The translations under genes were made by a program, and so were the position numbers. From Gemmatimonadota bacterium (GTDB lineage: Bacteria > Gemmatimonadota > Gemmatimonadetes > Longimicrobiales > Gaopeijiaceae), in the NCBI GenBank assembly GCA_022826025.1, contig JAJDVR010000181.1:1-42965 (forward strand): DNA of 42,965 nucleotides, in the 5' to 3' direction. Of this stretch, positions 8,738 through 16,744 are shown in pieces; the stretch's first letter is position 1; the number at the start of each line of letters is the position of its first letter. The notes beneath the pieces are model-generated. The model made no database searches. It saw nothing but the letters and a program-made list of their open reading frames with translations, and was not told the origin of the DNA.

Positions 8738-9202
8738 ATGGTGACAAATCGAGAAGCGTTTGAGCAGGTGATCGCGTTCTACAAGAAGCGCCATCGTGAA
8801 TTGCAGGAAAGGCATCATGACGCTTCCATCGAGGTTGCACGGCTTGAGGGTTGGCTGGATGAGTGTGAGAAGATGATTCAAGAACTGAGGAGTGATAGGA
8901 AGCTTGCATCGGAGGAAGGACCCTATGCAGAGTTCACATCTACTCCATCAGCTATCCGTGCTTTTCTGAGTCATCACTCCCCATCAGATCTTGATACCAT
9001 CATAAGGGGAATTCTGGAGGGTGGGTTCAAGACAGAATCTACGGATTTCCGGCAGGTTGTGCGGATGGCTCTTCGACGGATGGGGCAGAGAGGCCAAGCT
9101 AATCAAGATGGACGAGGAGACTGGTTTCTGGCAGATGTAGTAGTAGTAGATGCGGAAGATATCACTCCCTCGAACCTCCCAAGGCAGGTAGCTCCCCTGT
9201 AG
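8738..9202 (+). CDS. Small coiled-coil protein of unknown function
   Basis: 154 codons from ATG 8738, with AAGGA 6 nt upstream; the open frame extends further 5' but that part lacks sense. Residues 1-55 are strongly helical and charged (FEQVIAFYKKRHRELQERHHD, ARLEGWLDECEKMIQEL), a likely coiled coil. Residues 75-145 (SPSDLDTIIRGIL, DFRQVVRMALRRMGQRG, GRGDWFLAD) look like a winged-helix or other small DNA-binding fold. G+C is visibly lower than in neighbouring genes, a sign of transfer. It stands alone between mobile debris; no partner is evident. Confidence 0.6.
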   Translation: MVTNREAFEQVIAFYKKRHRELQERHHDASIEVARLEGWLDECEKMIQELRSDRKLASEEGPYAEFTSTPSAIRAFLSHHSPSDLDTIIRGILEGGFKTESTDFRQVVRMALRRMGQRGQANQDGRGDWFLADVVVVDAEDITPSNLPRQVAPL

Positions 9203-9280
9203 GTAGTCCCCCCGGCTCCGCCAATACTGCCTGTACAAGTACGGTATTCCCCTGACACCCGGCCTCATCGAGGTCAGGTC

Positions 9281-10095
9281 CTACGCTGCCTTCCTCACCT
9301 CCTTCCTGGCCGCGGGTCTGCGGGTGCGCTTCCGGGCGATCCCGGCCTTGAAGACCGCGTAGGGCGTACGTCCCTCCATGCCGCGGCCGCGGGGCTCGCT
9401 GTCCTCCAGCTGCAGGAAGAGCTCGCAGGGGTGCTTGTCCGGCCGGCCGCAGTACTCGAACTCGTTGTCGCTCAGGATGGTCTGGATGGTCACGCTGTGC
9501 TTCTCGAAGAAGGGCAGCTCGTGGTTGTTCAGGACCTGGACTGCGCTCCGGCATCTTCGAGGTATAGAGCCGCGCCCAGACGTGGCGGCTGAAGCAGTCG
9601 AGCACGGTCTGGACGTAGACCTTGCCGACGCCCTTGAGGGTGCCCGCGAAGAAGGTGTCCACGGCCACAAGCTCCTCGGTGGCGTGGACTTCGATGTGGC
9701 GCTCGCCGAACTCGGGATCTAAGCGCTCGAGTGCCTGGATCTGTTCCTCGGTGAGCTTGATCTTGCGGTTTGCGGACCGGCTCCTCCAGCCTCTGAGCAT
9801 CAGCTCGTCGGGCCACCCGCTAGGGCCCCATGGGTCAGATGCTTGAGCGCATGGGCCACGATCGCCTTCTCGATCGGTGGTGCGACCCCTGTGCGGATGC
9901 GGCGCCTTCGCGCCGGGCATCCGGGTCGAGCAGCCCCTCGGCGCCGTGCACCTGGAAGTTGCGGCGGATCTCGTAGAAGTGCTGCCGGCTGTAGCCCACG
10001 ATCCGGCACGTCTTCGAGACGTTGCCGAGTTCCTGGGCCAGTTGTAGCAAGGACAGCTTCCTGCGCGCTATCTTCTCTGCCTGGACGGTGGTCAT
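9281..10095 (-). pseudogene. Decayed IS481-like transposase
   Basis: The first part (ATG 10095) reads MTTVQAEKIARRKLSLLQLAQELGNVSKTCRIVGYSRQHFYEIRRNFQ, the helix-turn-helix of IS481-like transposases (here paraphrased from several short runs). Reading then changes frame at least twice: the DDE-domain start (VDTFFAGTLKGVGKVYVQTVLDCFSRHVW) and the later part (SDNEFEYCGR, then GRGMEGRTPY) lie in different frames. Between LFLQLED and GRGMEGRTPY the usual 60-odd residues, including the region of the catalytic Glu, are missing, as is part of the linker after the helix-turn-helix. Terminal inverted repeats were not identified. Inactive. Confidence 0.75.
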
Positions 10096-10269
10096 TCTGG
10101 TTCTCCTCCGTGGTTGTTGAGTTGACTCGGCCCTCTTCTCAACTAACCTCGGCGGGGCCGGTCTGGCCACCGTCCCCTTCGGAGGACATCTGTCAAGTGC
10201 CTACTGTTCTACAAAAGACAGGCTTATCGTAATAGTCGATCAGCAAATTCAGATTCGGTGCGCCAAGCC

Positions 10270-11646
10270 CTATTCTGACCATCTGGATAGCTGGCTAAAG
10301 TGCGCGAATCTCGTAGTACCGTACTTCGCTGTCCAGAGTTCCTCAGGGAAGTCCAGGCACGGACGACATTGTAGGGACCGTCCGCGATGCACGGACAGCA
10401 CCTGCTCGATTACGTCGAGCTTCGCCTCGACGTAGTTTGGAGCCCCTGGAACGGGACCGAGCGAGAGCTTGTCGATTTCAACCGCCAGTAGGCCGGCAGC
10501 AGCAGCAGACTGAAAAGGCAAGGACGCGTGAACAGTCTCCGCCTCACCCGGAGCGGATTGGATCTCGACCGGTCCCTCCGCGCAAATGGTGGGCGCCACT
10601 TGAGCCTCCAAAGGGAAACGGCATTGGAGGCAGTATCCAGATCCAGGCGCATGTGCCCCGAACGCTACGCCCCAATCCGAATCTGTCGTGGCCTGCAACG
10701 TCAGCGGGAGGACTGCATGCGCCATCTCTGCCCATACCTGATCTTCATTCGCGAGGGCCAACGCCAAGTCAAAGTCGCCAACGCGATAATCCTTGCTGGC
10801 GTATTCCGCCCACTTCGACGGGACGGGACGGACTCGGAGTGTGGGGAAGCACTCCACAGCCCGGAGCACGGCATCAGCCTTCGGCGTTTCTTGCGGATGA
10901 GCATCCTCCAATCCGAACAGCAGCGAGCGGTCCAGGTTCTCGACTTTCGCTACGTCGTGATCCACGACCAGCAGGTCGGCTCGTGCGCCCATCAGACCGA
11001 GGAAGTAAATGATGTTGGAACCGACGGCCCCTGCACCGACCTGCAGAACGTTTCCAAGCTTCGGTGGACGAACAGGCAGTGTTGGCCGCTCGCGACTACG
11101 TGGGGCACCGCCTACGGAATGATTCCACGTGTCCCATCGAAGTTCCGGCGGTCCTGCTACCGGAAGCTTCCACGCCTCCCGGAACACTCCACCGACGCCC
11201 AGTGTTACTGCGAACAAGAGCACCGACGTGATGGGTGTCGAGGAGGGCGCAGGCGAAGGACGCCGGTTACAGATCGCTACCCACCCATCGGCCCAAGCCG
11301 TGAGCCCGTTGGGCGACGAGGTCGCGCTAGGCCCTATGGTAAGGGACGGGCCAAGGGGAGGTGTGTCCAGCCATCGAATCTCAAGAAACGGGTTTGCTGT
11401 CCTCACCGCTGTTTCAACGGCCATCGCCAGTGACCCGGTCCGTTCTTCGGGGAGGTGGACTGATAAGTTGGGTACCCATCGAGCAAGTAGGTTCGCCGCC
11501 GCGATTACCGCAGGACGGGCGGCCGAATGGCGCAGGGCTGCCCGCTGAACAACTAGGCCGACCTCCTCCGTGGGACAGGAGCCGCCAAAGCCAAGGCGTA
11601 AGGCGCGATCACCCCGACGTGCGAGGAACTCCTGTTCAGAAATCAA
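10270..11646 (-). CDS. E1-like ThiF-family activating enzyme of a ubiquitin-like system (BilD-like)
   Basis: About 458 codons if it starts at TTG 11646, which overlaps the JAB stop as TTGA; the frame is open further upstream to 11763. Residues 1-195 are an N-terminal domain of unclear fold. The Rossmann adenylation domain starts at VLQVGAGAVGSN (about 204-211), followed by VDHDVAKVENLDRS (ATP and Ubl C-terminus binding). Two CxxC pairs (YCLQC and QCRPC) probably bind zinc, and the Cys in APTICAEG is a candidate thioester residue. Last gene of the Ubl-E2-JAB-E1 operon. Expected reaction: ATP-dependent adenylation of the processed Ubl C-terminus and transfer to the E2. Order and gene set match the Bil anti-phage system, in which a ubiquitin-like protein is conjugated to phage structural protein. 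Confidence 0.85.
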   Translation of the reverse strand: MISEQEFLARRGDRALRLGFGGSCPTEEVGLVVQRAALRHSAARPAVIAAANLLARWVPNLSVHLPEERTGSLAMAVETAVRTANPFLEIRWLDTPPLGPSLTIGPSATSSPNGLTAWADGWVAICNRRPSPAPSSTPITSVLLFAVTLGVGGVFREAWKLPVAGPPELRWDTWNHSVGGAPRSRERPTLPVRPPKLGNVLQVGAGAVGSNIIYFLGLMGARADLLVVDHDVAKVENLDRSLLFGLEDAHPQETPKADAVLRAVECFPTLRVRPVPSKWAEYASKDYRVGDFDLALALANEDQVWAEMAHAVLPLTLQATTDSDWGVAFGAHAPGSGYCLQCRFPLEAQVAPTICAEGPVEIQSAPGEAETVHASLPFQSAAAAGLLAVEIDKLSLGPVPGAPNYVEAKLDVIEQVLSVHRGRSLQCRPCLDFPEELWTAKYGTTRFAHFSQLSRWSE

Positions 11647-12146
11647 CGACGATGGTCCACTTCGGCTGGGAGAATCTGTAGATGACCCGAATGCTCCCCG
11701 ACCGGTATGAACCGATAGAATCCACCCATGAAGCGGTGGACACCCCATGTCGAGGGCTTCCAATCTCCTGCAGCAAAGTCGGGTACCACGATGGAAATTG
11801 CCCCCTCGAACGGACTGAATGTGAGAAAGTCATCCCCCTCCGAGTGCCGCGCAGGTGATCCAGGTGGATGGGAGTGCGCTTGACCCAAGAGTACGATTCC
11901 GTGGCTCGTCAGGGTCTCGATGACCTCCGAGTTCGCCTCGATCGAGGTCTCAATGCGCCTATAGGATGCATCCGCTCGTGGGACGATCAGGGTGGTGACG
12001 GTGCCCCCTTGGCCGTCCTGCACTCCTGCCCAGTAGACCAGACCTTCTGTCTCTTCGAAGGTCTGAAGTAGCGCATGTGTCCGGAGAGCCAGTTGGACTG
12101 GGACCCGCACCGGCTCATACCGGTCCGGTACTGGAGTACCGCTCAT
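11643..12146 (-). CDS. JAB/MPN (JAMM) isopeptidase of the ubiquitin-like system (BilC-like)
   Basis: 167 codons from ATG 12146, which overlaps the E2 stop (ATGA) and has GGAGGAG just upstream. The JAMM zinc motif is clear: upstream Glu near residues 31-34 (EETEG), then GQAHSHPPGSPARHSEGDD (H91, H93, S102, D105). Such proteases trim the C-terminal tail of the Ubl to expose the diglycine and can remove it from targets. The Ubl here ends GGGVNV, so processing is required, consistent with this gene being in the operon. Probably cytoplasmic; no signal peptide. Confidence 0.87.
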   Translation of the reverse strand: MSGTPVPDRYEPVRVPVQLALRTHALLQTFEETEGLVYWAGVQDGQGGTVTTLIVPRADASYRRIETSIEANSEVIETLTSHGIVLLGQAHSHPPGSPARHSEGDDFLTFSPFEGAISIVVPDFAAGDWKPSTWGVHRFMGGFYRFIPVGEHSGHLQILPAEVDHRR

Positions 12147-12601
12147 CTCCTCCGCCCCTTGTAGGTACCGAAGTGGTTGTTGATGCTCGCGAAAATGTGG
12201 TTCAGCATCCCCCCGATGTCCTCTGTCCCCGGGTTCGAGGCCCAACCGCTGAACTGCCATTTCTTGTGGAGCCCGCTGTGCTCGCGGTAGGTCTTCCTAT
12301 TGAATCGCGCGCAGATGCAGGGATGTTTGTGGAAGCATGTGGGGTATGCGGAGAGCGTTCCGGCTTCTCCAGTTTCCGGGTCCAAGAATTCTACGAACGG
12401 CGGGATCGCGCGGTATCCATCGAAGTTCATCTCGACCACGTATTCTTCTTCGTCAACGCGAGACGCGCCGGTGACGCGGATGCTCAGGTCCGCCTCGGTC
12501 AGCATCGAGGCGTCCACGTCCAAGCCGAACAGCTCGATGATGGGCTTAGCGCGCTGCAGTTCGACCTGGACGTGATGCAAACTCACTTCCGCCGGCACCA
12601 T
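12143..12601 (-). CDS. E2-like conjugating enzyme (BilB-like)
   Basis: 152 codons; ATG 12601 shares a base with the Ubl stop (TGATG). The order beta-strand rich N-terminus, then YPTCFHKHPCICARFNRKTY (around 86-105) fits a prokaryotic E2 fold, where HPxx.xxC carries the thioester cysteine; C97 or C95 is the candidate. The following KWQFSGWASNPGTEDIGGMLNHIFASI resembles the helical end of E2 proteins. Sequence identity to classical E2s is too low to judge by eye, so the call leans on position between a Ubl and a JAB/E1 pair. Expected role: accepts Ubl from the E1 and passes it to target lysines. Confidence 0.75.
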   Translation of the reverse strand: MVPAEVSLHHVQVELQRAKPIIELFGLDVDASMLTEADLSIRVTGASRVDEEEYVVEMNFDGYRAIPPFVEFLDPETGEAGTLSAYPTCFHKHPCICARFNRKTYREHSGLHKKWQFSGWASNPGTEDIGGMLNHIFASINNHFGTYKGRRR

Positions 12602-12909
12602 CAGACGTTGACACCGCCGCCGGTGAGCACTAGCTCGTCGCCATCCTTCAACTTCAAGCTCGCCAAGGGACGGTCGGGATCGAGTTGCTCACCCGAGGCC
12701 TTCTCCACCAGCGCGTACTCCCCGGCCCCGGTCAGTTCGAAGCGCTCTCGCACTGCATGGATGACCTCCTCGACCTTCGTCGTTCCGAGGAACTCGAAGG
12801 TGTCGGTGCCGCGAGTGGTGCTGATCACGAGGGAGATTTTCTCGTCGGGCTTCGTCGGATCCTCTGGCTTCATCGGATCCTCTGGCTTCGTCGGATTCTG
12901 TGGCTTCAT
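12601..12909 (-). CDS. Ubiquitin-like modifier with Pro/Lys-rich N-terminal repeats (BilA-like)
   Basis: 102 codons from ATG 12909 with AGGAG 8-9 nt upstream. Residues 1-23 are tandem six-residue units (KPQNPT, KPEDPM, KPEDPT, KPDEK). Residues 24-99 form one beta-grasp domain (ISLVISTTRGTDTFEF, LDPDRPLASLKLKDGDELVL). It ends TGGGVNV, so a C-terminal tripeptide or so must be cut to expose glycine. Classical BilA proteins carry two beta-grasp domains; this has one plus a flexible tail. First gene of the operon, divergent from the XRE gene. Confidence 0.82.
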   Translation of the reverse strand: MKPQNPTKPEDPMKPEDPTKPDEKISLVISTTRGTDTFEFLGTTKVEEVIHAVRERFELTGAGEYALVEKASGEQLDPDRPLASLKLKDGDELVLTGGGVNV

Positions 12910-12919
12910 CGGATTCTCC
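12848..12919 (-). repeat. Four tandem 18-bp units at the start of the Ubl gene
   Basis: Units of the form ggcttc(g/a)tcggat(c/t)ctct repeat four times on the plus strand. Three encode the KPxxP(T/M) units; the last covers the start codon and the Shine-Dalgarno sequence, so unit number could change both the tail length and the initiation region. Confidence 0.8.
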
Positions 12920-12975
12920 TTCCCGGGGCGTTTGCGCCCTGAACCAGGGTGATATACGTTGCAGCATTCTCGTCT

Positions 12976-13035
12976 GCTGCGACGGCGTATGGGGCAGGGG
13001 CACGAAAAACGGCCCATATGACGCCGTATGGAAAG
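12976..13035. promoter_or_regulatory. Candidate XRE operator in the divergent Ubl/XRE intergenic region
   Basis: Between the Ubl start (12909) and the XRE start (13086) lie two direct copies of a (g/c)cgtatgg element (12984-12992 and 13023-13031). The second forms a dyad CCATA-N8-TATGG (13014-13031). The position between an XRE-type regulator and the operon fits a repressor site. No footprint evidence. Confidence 0.4.
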
Positions 13036-13085
13036 ATACTACGTTCGCATAGGTAGCGCAACCCCCGGAGGAGGGACCCGTCCAC

Positions 13086-13448
13086 ATGCCGAATCCCAGT
13101 GTCTTCGGTGACCGACTCCTCACCGCGCGAGCGAAGCGTGGAATGAGTCAAGCAACGTTAGCTGCGAAGACGAGGCTGCCGCCCGCCGTAATATCGCACT
13201 TCGAGACCGGCGTGCGGCAGTTTCCGTCGGCGGACACGCTGGTGAAACTGACCGACGCCCTACAGGTCTCGAGCGACTACCTGCTAGGACGTACGCCGGA
13301 CATGAGTCCACGAGGCGGCGAACTGGAAGTGCTCTGGCGAAAGATCGGGATGCACGAAGCCTCGGACGATGAGATCGCGACCCTCAAGGCTGTCGCTAGA
13401 GCCTTGGTCGCGCAGAGGAAGCGAGATGCCGAAGTTAAGGGGAAGTGA
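13086..13448 (+). CDS. XRE-family helix-turn-helix regulator
   Basis: 120 codons from ATG 13086; GGAGGAGGGA about 11 nt upstream. Residues 7-68 are a typical XRE domain (FGDRLLTARAKRGMSQATLA, VISHFETGVRQFPSADTLVKL, DYLLGRTP), followed by a helical tail. The ImmA/IrrE-type protease gene overlaps its 3' end, the usual repressor and anti-repressor pairing seen in mobile elements and stress-induced defence loci. Divergent from the ubiquitin-like operon, so it may control it. Confidence 0.9.
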   Translation: MPNPSVFGDRLLTARAKRGMSQATLAAKTRLPPAVISHFETGVRQFPSADTLVKLTDALQVSSDYLLGRTPDMSPRGGELEVLWRKIGMHEASDDEIATLKAVARALVAQRKRDAEVKGK

Positions 13449-14268
13449 TGTCACGCGGTGTCGGCGCACAGCTCGGGCCGTCCTAAACGAATGCGACGTA
13501 CGCGCCCTGCCAATCAATCCTGAAGAGATCTGTCGAAAAAAGGGAATCCAATACTCTCACGAGACCGAGTTGCCCCCCGGGTGCTGGGGTGCTTTGGTCC
13601 GAGAGAATGGCAATTTCGTCATCCTCGTGTCCGCGAGTTGTCCAACGGTGGGACACCGACGCTTCAGCGCCAGCCATGAGCTCGGCCATTACCATCTGGA
13701 AGGTCACCTTGCGGCTTTGCTGTCATCGGGGACTCACTACTCCAGTCCTCCTCACAAGGCTACGGAACCGCTCGAACTCGAAGCCAATGTCTTCGCGGCG
13801 GAACTGCTGATGCCAAAGCCCCTGATCAGTCCGATCATGAACGGTGCTGACATCGGTCTCGCCTCCGTGCGGGTCATCGCTAACCGCTGCGAAACATCTC
13901 TGACGAGTGCGGCAATTCGCTACGTTGAGCTTACCCCAGACCCAGTCGCGATCATTGTGTCCCATGAGGGAACGATTGAGTTCTCCTCTGTCTCCTCCTC
14001 GTTGTGGAGTTATCCCGGTGTGGCTCGGCGTAAGCCTCAACGAGGCGATGACCTGGTGCGCGGAACGGCAGCCTACCGGCTGGCGAGGTCACCGGCGAAG
14101 GTAAGGAGCGTCGCCGAGGATTCGGACACAGCCAGCTTGGATTTCTGGTTCCCCGGGTGTGAACCGGGAGGTGAATTGGTCGAGGAATCCGTGGGACTAG
14201 GTCGCTACGGGCGAGTCCTCACAGTCCTTTCGACCGTGGAGTTGCCGGACTTCGAGGATTGGCGTTGA
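13426..14268 (+). CDS. ImmA/IrrE-family zinc metallopeptidase
   Basis: 280 codons from ATG 13426 with AGGAAG upstream, overlapping the XRE gene by 23 nt. Zinc motif HELGH at 84-88 (SASHELGHYHLEGH), with a third ligand Glu at about 119 in LEANVFAAELLMP, the diagnostic block of the family. A C-terminal domain of about 130 residues lacks motifs I know; it could sense a ligand. In related pairs the protease cleaves the XRE repressor after a trigger such as DNA damage, switching on the neighbouring genes. Here the nearest target is the divergent Ubl operon (inference). Confidence 0.9.
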   Translation: MPKLRGSDVTRCRRTARAVLNECDVRALPINPEEICRKKGIQYSHETELPPGCWGALVRENGNFVILVSASCPTVGHRRFSASHELGHYHLEGHLAALLSSGTHYSSPPHKATEPLELEANVFAAELLMPKPLISPIMNGADIGLASVRVIANRCETSLTSAAIRYVELTPDPVAIIVSHEGTIEFSSVSSSLWSYPGVARRKPQRGDDLVRGTAAYRLARSPAKVRSVAEDSDTASLDFWFPGCEPGGELVEESVGLGRYGRVLTVLSTVELPDFEDWR

Positions 14269-14381
14269 GGAAGAGGGCATCCCACTTAAGTTACCGCCGC
14301 CGTTTCTCTTACAGCCCTTAACGATCCGTCAGCCGAGAGCATCCACTCTCGACCGCAACCATCACCAACCGGAACACCCCC

Positions 14382-15356
14382 ATGCCAAAGAACATCGTCG
14401 TGTGCTGCGACGGCACGGGCAACGAGTACGGCCCGAACAACACCAACGTCGTGAAGCTGTACGAGGCGATCGTTCGCGACGCGGACCAGGTCGCCTTCTA
14501 CGATCCGGGCGTCGGCACCTTCAGCTTTCTCGGCAGGACACTCGGACGGCGGGTGGGCCGGACGCTGGGGAAGGCGTTCGGCGCCGGGCTCCAGCAGAAC
14601 ATAGAGGATGCCTACCGTTTCCTCATGGACCGGTACGAGCCGGGGGACAGGCTGTTCCTGTTCGGCTTCAGCCGCGGCGCGTTCACCGTGCGCGCGCTGG
14701 CCGGGATGCTGAACCTTTGCGGGCTGCTGCAGAAGGGCAGCCTCAACCTGGTGCCGTACGCGTCCCGGATCTACAACGACCGCGCGCGTCACGGGATGGC
14801 GCCCGGGTTCAAGCGGACCTATGGCCACGACTGCCGTCCGCATCTCATCGGCGTGTGGGACACGGTCGGCTCGATGGGCTGGTTCTGGGGCCGGAAGTTC
14901 TTCGATTCAACGCTGAATCACGATGTGAAGTACGGCTACCACGCGGTCTCCATCGACGAACAACGCAAGAAGTTCCCCGCCAACATGTGGCGCGAGGACG
15001 TCAAGGCCGATCACCAGACGATCGAGCAGGTCTGGTTCGCCGGCGTCCACTCCGATGTCGGCGGCTGGTATCGCGATGCCGGCCTCTCCGACATCGCATT
15101 GGAATGGATGCTGGACAGGGCGCGGGCCCGGGGCTTGCGCCTGAGACCGCACTGGCGCCGCAGGCTCTCACCCGATCCTGCGGGTCGCCTCCACGTCTCG
15201 AGAACCGGCTTTTGGCGGCTGTGGGGGCCGGCGCCGCGAGCCATCCCCGAAGGTGCGCTCATCCATAGGAGCGTGCTGGCGCGCATGGACGATCCCGCGC
15301 TGGGGTACGCGCCCGCCAACCTGCCCGGCCGGCATACGGTTGTCGGTGGTCGCTAG
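14382..15356 (+). CDS. DUF2235 (Tle1-like) alpha/beta hydrolase
   Basis: 324 codons. Opening KNIVVCCDGTGNEYG, nucleophile elbow GFSRGAF (Ser 97) and WFAGVHSDVGGWY are the hallmarks of DUF2235, a family that includes type VI secretion phospholipase effectors. The segment HLIGVWDTVGSMG also fits. No signal peptide. No immunity gene or secretion apparatus lies nearby, so an effector role is not supported; a phospholipase or esterase role in defence or housekeeping is open. Its stop overlaps the stop of the convergent ATPase gene (CTAG). Confidence 0.88.
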   Translation: MPKNIVVCCDGTGNEYGPNNTNVVKLYEAIVRDADQVAFYDPGVGTFSFLGRTLGRRVGRTLGKAFGAGLQQNIEDAYRFLMDRYEPGDRLFLFGFSRGAFTVRALAGMLNLCGLLQKGSLNLVPYASRIYNDRARHGMAPGFKRTYGHDCRPHLIGVWDTVGSMGWFWGRKFFDSTLNHDVKYGYHAVSIDEQRKKFPANMWREDVKADHQTIEQVWFAGVHSDVGGWYRDAGLSDIALEWMLDRARARGLRLRPHWRRRLSPDPAGRLHVSRTGFWRLWGPAPRAIPEGALIHRSVLARMDDPALGYAPANLPGRHTVVGGR

Positions 15357-16522
15357 TCGGGCATCGCGCGCAACATGTATTGATCAAACATGGGAACGGT
15401 GAACGCCGTTTCTCCGTGAGCAGGACTCCAGATCATCCCTTTCCGGATCAGGCCCGTGCGGATTGGTCCTGCCGAAGTAACCGCAACCCCTAGCTCTGCC
15501 GCTACTTCCCCTGAGCGGTGTGGACCTGGGCCGAGTTGCGCCATTGCCCTCAGATACTCCTGCTCCCTGGGCGTGAGGCGGTCGAAGCGAACGCGGAAGA
15601 AGCTCGCGTCCAGAGCGGCAATCACCCTTTCCCTGGCCGACTCGACATCATCGAGGGTCACCGGTGATTCGGAAGCGATGTTCCAGCAATGCGCTCCCCA
15701 CTCCTGAAGAAAATACGGATAACCTTCGGTCTGATGACCGATCTGTGACAGCGCGTCATCTTCGATTTCGGCTCCCGCCTCCTCGATCGGCCCTCGAATG
15801 GCCTCTGCTATGGCATTCTCGTCGAGTGGACCAACCTCGGGGAAATCGAACAGACGTTCCGCGTAGCTCTTGGCCTCGCCAGCTACCGCTGCCAGCTGCG
15901 GTAGCCCAGCACCGAACATGATCAGCGGTAATCCCTTTTGGCTAATCCGGTGCAGCGCAACGATGAGTGCGCCCAAGTCTTCGTCTGACAGGTATTGGAC
16001 CTCATCCACAAGGAGGGCTGCCGGTTTGTCGGCGGCTTTGGCCGCTTCACCGACGGCGACCAAGAGATCCGTAAGGTCGGTCTCGAGATCGCCGGAAGCG
16101 GCTAGACCCGGCTCTGGCGTCACGCCTACCTCAAACTCTGCGTAGGAGACCTTGAATGCGCTGGCGAAATTCCGGAGAGCGCCAAGGGCTCGGTTGCCAA
16201 GGACGCGGGCCTTCTCGCGGCCGCTAAGTTGATAAAGGAGACGGGCGAGTTTGGGGACGATGAGATCTGCCAGGGGACGCCTCTCCGGGGCCTCGATCAG
16301 GGCGGTCAGGTACCCCGCAACATCCGCCAGGTCTCCGATGCGGACGAGAAGGACGGTCTTGCCAACGCCTCGAAGGCCGAGAAGCATCATGCTCTTCGCG
16401 TGTCGGCCAGCTTGGATTCGTCGTAGCGCGATATCCGCCGACACAAGCAATTCGTTGCGACCGGCCAAGGCTGGAGGCCGAGATCCCGCTCCGGGTGCGA
16501 ACGGGTTGGCAATCGGATCCAT
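15353..16522 (-). CDS. AAA ATPase with C-terminal winged helix
   Basis: 389 codons from ATG 16522, with AAGGAAG 6 nt upstream. Starts with NPFAPGAGSRPPALAGRNE, the usual opening of AAA_16/ORC-like ATPases; Walker A GLRGVGKT (49-56), Walker B LLVDEVQYL (about 170-178), sensor region PLIMFGAGLPQL. The last 80 residues (DRLTPREQEYLRAMAQLG ... SGEVAAELGV) form a winged helix. Stand-alone ATPases of this group are common in accessory DNA; partner and substrate unknown. Convergent with the DUF2235 gene and divergent from the antitoxin gene at 16745. Confidence 0.85.
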   Translation of the reverse strand: MDPIANPFAPGAGSRPPALAGRNELLVSADIALRRIQAGRHAKSMMLLGLRGVGKTVLLVRIGDLADVAGYLTALIEAPERRPLADLIVPKLARLLYQLSGREKARVLGNRALGALRNFASAFKVSYAEFEVGVTPEPGLAASGDLETDLTDLLVAVGEAAKAADKPAALLVDEVQYLSDEDLGALIVALHRISQKGLPLIMFGAGLPQLAAVAGEAKSYAERLFDFPEVGPLDENAIAEAIRGPIEEAGAEIEDDALSQIGHQTEGYPYFLQEWGAHCWNIASESPVTLDDVESARERVIAALDASFFRVRFDRLTPREQEYLRAMAQLGPGPHRSGEVAAELGVAVTSAGPIRTGLIRKGMIWSPAHGETAFTVPMFDQYMLRAMPD

Positions 16523-16744
16523 CGAACTTCCTTTGAGAGAGTTAGGTCGAGTTAGATGCATCTAAGGCTAGATCCTGTCGAACTGCCACTAACTCTGTCA
16601 AGATGCTGGTTCTTGGTAAAGCTTGCGCTTGAGCGCGTCGCCAAGCGGTTACCTTTCTCGCATGCCTATATGTCCTTATCCTTGCGGGCCGCGCGGCCGT
16701 TCGGGCCTCGCTGCCCCCCCATCCATCCGGGAGGTACGCCAGAG

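Noticed and set aside
14382-15356. Type VI secretion effector
   Set aside because: DUF2235 fits, but no VgrG, PAAR, adaptor or immunity gene is nearby.
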